This document shows positions 58,490 through 64,000 of a stretch of DNA of 64,000 nt, in pieces (the stretch's first letter is position 1; each line of letters begins with the position of its first letter). The DNA lies in assembly GCF_000308755.1 (NCBI RefSeq), contig NZ_BAGF01000058.1:186001-250000 (forward strand), written 5' to 3'. Both the position numbers and the translations under genes were made by a program. The notes under the pieces are model-generated. The model searched no databases. It had not been told where the DNA came from and worked only from the letters and a program-made list of their open reading frames with translations. The stretch is from Nocardia pneumoniae NBRC 100136 (GTDB lineage Bacteria > Actinomycetota > Actinomycetes > Mycobacteriales > Mycobacteriaceae).

Positions 58490-58821
58490 TGCCTGACCCC
58501 CTTTCGTCGTGCCGTTCCCGTCGATCGCCGAACCGAACCAGGTAGCCGCCGTGCCTGCCCCGCGCCGGGCTACGACGCCCCCGCTACGCCACCGCCACTC
58601 CCCTGGCGGACAGGCGCTGAGCACCGCGCCCGATCCGAGGAGTCTACGAACCTCGCGGGTTGGGTGGTGAGGGTGGTGCCGCCGCCGCGTACGCCGGTGC
58701 CACAGAAGGGGACGTAGCAGTCTTTTAGCTACCCACGCCGCGGCGGCTGGAATCATAAACGGCCGCCGCTCCTGCGACGAGGTCGCGGGAGCGGCGGCCG
58801 CCGGATGGACGGGCCTTGGCG
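58490..58821. other. Gap upstream of the DUF190 gene
   Basis: About 330 bases. It holds the terminator at 58761-58799 and the DUF190 promoter. I looked for a fluoride-riboswitch pattern on the minus strand and did not see one. Confidence 0.5.
58761..58799. terminator. Strong 18-base hairpin after the DHA2 pump gene
   Basis: GGCCGCCGCTCCTGCGAC and its perfect complement around GAG, 23 bases after the stop of the MFS gene (minus strand). Confidence 0.85.
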
Positions 58822-60321
58822 TCAGTGAGCGAGTACCGGCTCACCCTCTGCGGGCACGGGTGCGGTACTCGGCATGAGCACCGCGGTGAGGAAGGCACCT
58901 GCCACGAAGATCGCGGTGGCCCACCAGAAGCTGGTGGTGTAGCTCTCGATCGCGGCCTGGGCGATGGTCAGTGGATCCGGCTTGCGGACCGACAGGTAGT
59001 CCTCGGCCGCGGAGGCGGCGATGGTGCTGAGCAGGGCCGTGCCGATCGACCCGCCGACCTGCTGGCTGGTGTTGATCATGGCCGAGGCCACGCCCGCGTC
59101 CTCATGCTGCACGCCCGAGGTGGCGCCCTGGAAGGCGACCGACATGGCGCCGCCGAGGCCGAGACCCAGCAAGATCAGGGCGGGCAGGATGTGGGTGGCA
59201 TAGCCGGTGTCCAAACCGATCCGGGTCAACCAGGCCATGCCTGCCGCCGCGACCAGGAAGCCGCCGCTGACCACGATCTTCGGTCCGATCTTCGGCATCA
59301 GCAGCGACGGGGCGGTGGTCGAGGAGGCGACCATCGCCGCGACCATCGGCAGGAACGCCACGCCGGTCATGATCGGCGAGTAGCCCAGCGTCAGCTGCAT
59401 GTAGTAGGTGAGGAACAGGAAGATGGCGAACATCCCGATGCCCATGACGAAGACCGTCAGGTAGGAGGTGCCACGCATCCGGTCGAGCACGATCCGCACC
59501 GGAAGCAGCGGATGCGCGACCCGGGTCTCCAGCCAGGCGAACACCGCGATCAGCGCGGCGCCGCCGATCAGGAAGGCGAGCGTGACGCCGTTGCTCCACC
59601 CGTCCGATTCCGCGTGCGAGAACCCGTAGACGATGCCGAACAGGCCCGCGGTGACCACGATGGTGCCGGGGATGTCGAGCTTGGGCCGCTCGGTGCTCGC
59701 ATGCTTGGCCAGCAGCAGTACCGCGCCGACCAGCGCGACGGCCGCGAAGGCCAGGTTGACGAACATCACCCAGCGCCACGACGCCCATTCGGTGAGCGCG
59801 CCGCCGAGCAGCAGGCCGATGGCGCCGCCGGTACCGGCGACCGCGCCGAAGATGCCGAACGCTTTCGCCCGCTCGGACGGTTCGGTGAAGGTCACGGTGA
59901 GCAGCGACAACGCGGCGGGCGCCAGCAGCGCGCCGAAGACACCTTGACCGACGCGTGCCGCGACGAGCATCTCGAAGCTGGTGGCCGCGCCGCCGATCGC
60001 GGAGGCCACCGCGAAACCGACCAGGCCGATGATGAAGGTGTTACGCCTGCCGAACAGGTCACTGAGCCGTCCGCCGAGCAGCAGGAGGCTGCCGAACGCC
60101 AGCGCGTACCCGGTGACCACCCACGAGCGGTCGCCGTCGCTGAAGCCGAGGTCCTGCTGGGCCGCGGGCAGCGCGATGTTCACCACGGTCGCGTCGAGCA
60201 CGACCATGAGCTGAGCGACGCCGAGGACGGCGAGTACCCACCAGCGCAGCGCGTGCGAGCCGCGCCTGCCGCTTCCCGTCTTCTCGGGCGCGGGCGCCCC
60301 ACGGTCGATCGCGGTAGTCAT
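58822..60321 (-). CDS. DHA2-family multidrug MFS transporter
   Basis: A 499-residue 14-helix drug:proton antiporter (EmrB/QacA type). LMVVLDATVVNIALPAAQQD, in the first helix, is motif D1; GGRLSDLFGRRNTFIIG is motif A; and VAGTGGAIGLLLGGALTEWA fits motif C. Start ATG 60321 gives a 25-residue cytosolic leader. It is divergent from a TetR gene (60438), with repeat-bearing DNA between them, so this is a repressor-pump pair responding to the pump's substrates. Confidence 0.93.
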   Translation of the reverse strand: MTTAIDRGAPAPEKTGSGRRGSHALRWWVLAVLGVAQLMVVLDATVVNIALPAAQQDLGFSDGDRSWVVTGYALAFGSLLLLGGRLSDLFGRRNTFIIGLVGFAVASAIGGAATSFEMLVAARVGQGVFGALLAPAALSLLTVTFTEPSERAKAFGIFGAVAGTGGAIGLLLGGALTEWASWRWVMFVNLAFAAVALVGAVLLLAKHASTERPKLDIPGTIVVTAGLFGIVYGFSHAESDGWSNGVTLAFLIGGAALIAVFAWLETRVAHPLLPVRIVLDRMRGTSYLTVFVMGIGMFAIFLFLTYYMQLTLGYSPIMTGVAFLPMVAAMVASSTTAPSLLMPKIGPKIVVSGGFLVAAAGMAWLTRIGLDTGYATHILPALILLGLGLGGAMSVAFQGATSGVQHEDAGVASAMINTSQQVGGSIGTALLSTIAASAAEDYLSVRKPDPLTIAQAAIESYTTSFWWATAIFVAGAFLTAVLMPSTAPVPAEGEPVLAH

Positions 60322-60360
60322 GTGTCCCCTTTGTCTCGAGCGTTGATCCGGAGGTGATAG

Positions 60361-60411
60361 CTCCACTTACCGAGAAATCTATCACGTTAACGGAGACAAC
60401 GCCTCCACTTA
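60361..60411. promoter_or_regulatory. Probable TetR operator region between pump and regulator
   Basis: CTCCACTTA occurs twice (60361, 60403) flanking the palindrome CGTTAACG (60385-60392) in TCTATCACGTTAACGGAGA. It lies in the divergent promoter region. Confidence 0.5.
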
Positions 60412-60437
60412 ATCCCGGACATTGATAGAATGGCTAT

Positions 60438-61118
60438 GTGAATCACGCCACGGTCGCCTCTGCACCCCGGCGCCTGCGGGCCGATGCCGCGCGCAATCAA
60501 CAGCGGATCATCGCCGCGGCGCGCGAACTGTTCGCCGATCACGGGCTCGAGATCACCCTCGACGACGTGGCCGAGCGTGCGGGCGTCGGCGTCGGCACGG
60601 TCTACCGCCGCTTCGCGAACAAGAAGGAACTGATCGTCGAAGTCTTCGAGCAGAACCTGAACGAGTTCGCCGACGCCGCCGACGCCGCCTACCGACATCC
60701 CGATCCCTGGTTCGGACTGGTCGAGTTCTTCGAGTACGCCTGTCGGCATATGGCGACCAACCGCGGGTTCAGCGAGGTGATGCTCGAACTCGAAGAGGAC
60801 GATACCGACCGTTTCGTCGTCGTGCGCGATCGGATCAAGCCCACCGTGACGGCCATCTGCGCGCGAGCGCGCGACGCGGGAGTCCTCGCCGAGGGCATCG
60901 AGCCGTCGGACTTCTTCGCGCTCGTGCACATGGTCGACGGCGTGGCCGAGTTCGCGAGGCCGGTCAATCCGGATGTGTGGCAGCGCTATATGGCCATCGC
61001 GCTCAATGGCGTGCGCGCGGACGGCACGCCACGCCAGCATCTCGTCGTCCCGCCGCTGACCGACGAGGAAGTCGAACAGGCCAAGCAGCACGTGACCTGC
61101 GGGGGACGCAAGCGGTAG
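60438..61118 (+). CDS. TetR-family regulator of the DHA2 pump
   Basis: A 226-residue repressor. The helix-turn-helix spans about residues 20-66 (NQQRIIAAARELFADHGLEI; then GVGVGTVYRRFANKKELI). The C-terminal ligand domain contains EDDTDRFVVVRDRIKPTVTA. GTG 60438 is the start; the usual MNHATVASAPRR leader follows. It is divergent from the pump gene and its repeats. The ligand is presumably a pump substrate. Confidence 0.92.
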   Translation: MNHATVASAPRRLRADAARNQQRIIAAARELFADHGLEITLDDVAERAGVGVGTVYRRFANKKELIVEVFEQNLNEFADAADAAYRHPDPWFGLVEFFEYACRHMATNRGFSEVMLELEEDDTDRFVVVRDRIKPTVTAICARARDAGVLAEGIEPSDFFALVHMVDGVAEFARPVNPDVWQRYMAIALNGVRADGTPRQHLVVPPLTDEEVEQAKQHVTCGGRKR

Positions 61119-61172
61119 CGAAATCACGACATAAGTAGCGCGCGTCACGATCGCTCCCGTAGAGTTGGTCAT

Positions 61173-62471
61173 ATGACCAATTCGTGGGTGAACTGGGCCG
61201 GCGATCAACAGTGCACGCCCGCGATGGTGGCCACACCGCGTTCGGTCGACGAACTGGCGGATCTGCTCGGCAACGCCGAGACCGAGGGGCGCATCGTGCG
61301 CGTTGCGGGCACCGGTCACTCGTTCAGCGACGCCGTCCTCACCGACGGCATGCTGCTGAGCCTGGCGCGGCTGAACCGCGTTCTCGACGTGGACCGCGCA
61401 ACCGGCCTCGTCCGGGTCGAAGCGGGCATCACCCTGAACGCCGCGAGCACCGCGCTGCACGAACACGGCCTGGCCTTCCCGAACCTCGGCGACATCGACG
61501 CCCAGACCGTGGCAGGCGCCACCGCCACCGCCACCCACGGCACCGGCGCGACGTTGCAAAACCTCTCCGCCGCGGTGCATTCCGTGGAACTGATGCTCGC
61601 GGACGGCAGCCGGGTCGAGCTGAACGAGCAGACCGACCCGGACGGATGGCGCGCGGCACGAGTGAGCGTCGGCGCGCTGGGTGTCGTCACCGCGGTGACG
61701 CTGCAGTTGGTGCCCTCATTTGTGCTGGAGGGCATAGAACGCCCGGTTCCCGTGGAGGAGGTGCTCGCCGACCTGGATTCCTTCGTCGACGGCAACGAGC
61801 ATTTCGAGTTCTACATGTTCGCGCACAGCTCGCTGGCCATGACCAAGCGCAACAACCGCGTGTCCCTGCCCGAGCGGCCGCGCGCCAAGTCCGTCGACTG
61901 GTTCGCCGACATCCTGATGTCCAACTATCTGTTCGACGGCCTGTGCAAGCTGAGCCGCAGACAGCCGCGCCTGGTCCCGTTGATCCACCGCGGCGCGGCC
62001 TACGCGGGTAGTTACCGGCGCCAGGTGGACCGGTCCTACCGCGTGTTCGCGTCGCCGCGGCTGATCCGCTTCACCGAGATGGAGTACGCCATCCCGCGCG
62101 AGCACTCCGCCGACGCGATACGCGAGATCAAAGAACTGTCGACCGGATTCGACACACCGATGCCCATCGAAGTGCGGTGGGTCGCGCCGGACGACGCGTT
62201 CCTCTCCCCCGCGGGCGGCCGGGAAACCTGCTACATCGCCGTGCACCAGTACCGCGGCATGGAGTTCGAGCCGTACTTCCGTGCCTGCGAAGCGGTTTTC
62301 GATCGCTACCAGGGCCGACCGCACTGGGGTAAGCGCCACTTCCAAACCGCCGCGACGCTGCGCGACCGCTACCCCGACTGGGATCGGTTCGCCGAGGTGC
62401 GCCGTCGATTGGACCCCAAGGGACGTTTCGCCAACACTTACCTCGATCGGGTGCTCGGCCCGGTCGGCTGA
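61173..62471 (+). CDS. FAD-linked aldonolactone oxidase/dehydrogenase
   Basis: A 432-residue enzyme of the vanillyl-alcohol-oxidase superfamily, ALO group. The FAD-binding domain (residues 14-180) shows VRVAGTGHSFSDAVLTDG and GATATATHGTGATLQNLS. The C-terminal domain ends with GRPHWGKRHFQTAATL, typical of gulono/arabinono-lactone enzymes; mycobacterial Rv1771, a gulonolactone dehydrogenase, is the nearest known type. It oxidises a sugar lactone such as gulono-1,4-lactone. ATG 61173. It is likely expressed alone or with the TetR gene 55 bases upstream. Confidence 0.9.
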   Translation: MTNSWVNWAGDQQCTPAMVATPRSVDELADLLGNAETEGRIVRVAGTGHSFSDAVLTDGMLLSLARLNRVLDVDRATGLVRVEAGITLNAASTALHEHGLAFPNLGDIDAQTVAGATATATHGTGATLQNLSAAVHSVELMLADGSRVELNEQTDPDGWRAARVSVGALGVVTAVTLQLVPSFVLEGIERPVPVEEVLADLDSFVDGNEHFEFYMFAHSSLAMTKRNNRVSLPERPRAKSVDWFADILMSNYLFDGLCKLSRRQPRLVPLIHRGAAYAGSYRRQVDRSYRVFASPRLIRFTEMEYAIPREHSADAIREIKELSTGFDTPMPIEVRWVAPDDAFLSPAGGRETCYIAVHQYRGMEFEPYFRACEAVFDRYQGRPHWGKRHFQTAATLRDRYPDWDRFAEVRRRLDPKGRFANTYLDRVLGPVG

Positions 62472-62511
62472 CGCGAACGCCAGGGCCGCGGCGGGTTGCC
62501 GGATTCAGCGA

Positions 62512-63258
62512 TCAGGCGGCGAGGATCTCGGCGACGAGGTGCGGCACGGCGGTTCCGATGGGCTCACGGATGATCTCGGTGGCCAGTTCGTCATACGGCG
62601 TCGGCTCGGCGTTGACGATGACCAAGTCGGCGCCGCCGCGCACGGCGACCGCGCACATCGACGCGGCGGGTTCCACCTGCAACGACGTTCCGATGGCCAG
62701 GAAGATGTCGCTGGTCTCCGCGGTGATGACGGCCTTGGCCATGGTGCGCCGGTCCATCTGCTGGCCGAACATCACGGTGGCGGCCTTCAGGATGCCGCCG
62801 CAGCCGGGACAGGGCGGATCGGGTTCGCCCGCGCTCACGCGCTCGAGCGTGGCGGCCATCGTGGTCTGGTAGTCGCAGTCGACGCAGACCACGTCGAACA
62901 TGTTGCCGTGGATCTCGATCACCCGCTCCGGCGATGACCCCGCCCGCTGGTGCAAGCGGTCGATGTTCTGCGTGATGATGGTGACCGCCCGACCGGCTCG
63001 TTCCAGATCGGCCAGCGCGTTGTGCGCCGGGTTCGGCACCGCCTGCCACGCCGGATTGTCCCGGCGGGCCAGCCAGGCACGCTTGCGCAGTTCCGGGTCG
63101 GACACATAGTTCTGGTAGGTGGAAAGCAGTTCGGCGATCGGGTCTTTCGTCCAGACCCCGCGCGGGCCGCGGAAATCCGGGATACCGGAATCGGTGGAGA
63201 TGCCCGCGCCGGTGAGCACCCCGATCCGGCCGGTACGACTGCGCCACTCGGTCGTCAT
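62512..63258 (-). CDS. Sir2-family NAD-dependent protein deacylase
   Basis: A 248-residue sirtuin. GVLTGAGISTDSGIPDFRGP is the NAD motif (residues 13-32), TQNIDRLHQRAG near 95, the catalytic His in EIHGNMF near 115, and zinc Cys in VCVDCDYQ and PPCPGCGGIL. GTSLQVEPA near 188 and VIVNAEPTPYD follow. Removes acetyl or other acyl groups from lysines of proteins such as acetyl-CoA synthetase. ATG 63258. It is divergent from the MpaB-family gene. Confidence 0.94.
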   Translation of the reverse strand: MTTEWRSRTGRIGVLTGAGISTDSGIPDFRGPRGVWTKDPIAELLSTYQNYVSDPELRKRAWLARRDNPAWQAVPNPAHNALADLERAGRAVTIITQNIDRLHQRAGSSPERVIEIHGNMFDVVCVDCDYQTTMAATLERVSAGEPDPPCPGCGGILKAATVMFGQQMDRRTMAKAVITAETSDIFLAIGTSLQVEPAASMCAVAVRGGADLVIVNAEPTPYDELATEIIREPIGTAVPHLVAEILAA

Positions 63259-63364
63259 GCCTGCCAGCCTAGGGGCACCGGGTGACGCGACCATGAATAG
63301 ACGATGAGAGATTGTTACTGTTATCATCTCATTATCTTGAGCCGGTCGATCAAGGGAGATCACG

Positions 63365-64000
63365 ATGACCGCGTCCGTCGCACCCGAAGCCACCGAACGA
63401 GCGCTCCCGCCCCGCCGCCCGATCCGACCGGGCACCCGGATGTGGGACGAGACCGGCCTGATCACGTTCTCGCTCACCGCGGGCTCGGCCTTCCTGCTGC
63501 AGACCATGGAGCCGACCATCTCCGCGGTGGTCGACGAGTACTCCACCTTCCGCACCGACCCGATGGGCCGTGCCGTGCGCAGCCTGGCCTCGGTGATGAT
63601 GTGGGTCTACGGCGGCGAGGAGGCGCTCGCCGAGGCCGACCGGCTCCGGGAACTGCACGCGTCGCTGAACACCACCGACGCCAAGGGGGTGCGGCACACC
63701 GCGCTGTCCAGCGGTCCGTGGGCCTGGGTGCTGCACACCGGGACGTTCGCATTCACCGAGAGCGCGGAATACTTCGCCCGCCGCCCGCTCACCGCGGCCG
63801 AGAAGGAGGCGTACTTCCAGGAGACGGTGCAGCTGATGCGCAATTTCTCCGTGCCGCCCAAGGAGATCCCGGCCGACTACGCCGCGTTCGAGGAGTTCTT
63901 CGCCGACACCGTCGCCAACCACCTGGTGGCGACCGACACCGCGCGGGACTACCTCCGGGTGATCCGGTCGGTGGCCCCGCCGAAGCAGCTGCCGCGCGCC
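63365..64000 (+). CDS. Oxygenase MpaB-family protein (DUF2236), N-terminal part
   Basis: The first 212 codons of a gene that runs out of the window. TRMWDETGLITFSLTAGSAF, then FLLQTMEPTISAVVDEYSTF, then PMGRAVRSLASVMMWVYGGE and HTALSSGPWAWVLHTGTFAF are the pattern of DUF2236, a heme-binding family that includes latex-clearing protein and MpaB oxygenases. GGGAGATC lies before ATG 63365. The substrate cannot be told. Confidence 0.85.
   Translation, partial: MTASVAPEATERALPPRRPIRPGTRMWDETGLITFSLTAGSAFLLQTMEPTISAVVDEYSTFRTDPMGRAVRSLASVMMWVYGGEEALAEADRLRELHASLNTTDAKGVRHTALSSGPWAWVLHTGTFAFTESAEYFARRPLTAAEKEAYFQETVQLMRNFSVPPKEIPADYAAFEEFFADTVANHLVATDTARDYLRVIRSVAPPKQLPRA

Noticed and set aside
58490..58821. 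Fluoride riboswitch before the DUF190 gene
   Set aside because: The expected conserved pseudoknot sequences were not found and no CrcB gene is present.
1..64000. CRISPR array or cas genes
   Set aside because: No regularly spaced direct repeats of 25-40 bases and no Cas-like proteins were seen; the GTATAC cluster is too short-spaced.
1..64000. Transposon or IS element
   Set aside because: No transposase domain was recognised in any frame, even in the decayed region.

Overview
The window is high-GC actinobacterial DNA. An antigen 85-type mycolyltransferase (23898-24890) points to a mycolic-acid genus, and the mix of P450s, a lipase maturation factor, an MpaB-family oxygenase and many TetR regulators fits Nocardia or a close relative. 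That assignment is inferred from gene content, not from a marker gene.

Layout. 1-26.5 kb is ordinary catabolic and secondary-metabolic chromosome: an MFS pump end with a LysR regulator, an ADP-ribosylglycohydrolase, a secreted lipase, a MaoC/acyl-CoA ligase pair with a TetR regulator, a complete branched-chain-amino-acid-type ABC importer (livG-F-H-M-K) divergent from a PucR/CdaR regulator and followed by a thiolase, a TroA-type metal ABC importer with a DtxR-like box, two tandemly duplicated P450s lacking the ExxR arginine, a flavin amine oxidase, and an SDR/TetR pair sharing a palindromic operator.

26.86-38.3 kb is accessory DNA. It begins beside a displaced tRNA 3' end with its terminator (tRNA-Asn-like). 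It carries an arsenic-type gene set: a fused ArsR-acetyltransferase regulator with three copies of a 16-bp operator, divergent from an operon of flavoprotein, MFS pump, hydrolase and FAD monooxygenase. A DinB-fold protein, a 58-residue cysteine-rich peptide and a SigZ-like sigma factor with a cysteine tail lie next to it. Then comes a graveyard: an ABC permease stump joined to a frameshifted arsC, a ligase pseudogene and a frameshifted TIR protein.

38,373-53,108 is an integrated actinomycete element (AICE type) bounded by 43-bp direct repeats of the 3' part of a tRNA-Ala(GGC) gene. Its right two thirds is a tightly coupled plus-strand operon (small proteins, SpdB-like DUF2637, FtsK/SpoIIIE translocase, C5 methyltransferase, RepSA-type initiator, Xis, Int). 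A divergent GntR repressor faces it over a cluster of GTATAC palindromes. Its left part carries cargo: an HNH nuclease with an N-terminal modified-DNA-reader-like region, a YefM/YoeB-type toxin-antitoxin pair with an oversized antitoxin, a fossil tRNA-Phe 3' half, an SSB with a strongly drifted second SSB-like gene, and an unusual methyltransferase.

53.2-64 kb returns to chromosome: an SOS box with a strong hairpin, a DsbA-like thiol protein, MFS pumps, phosphoglucomutase, a DUF190 protein, an aldonolactone-oxidase-type flavoenzyme, a sirtuin and the start of an MpaB-family gene.
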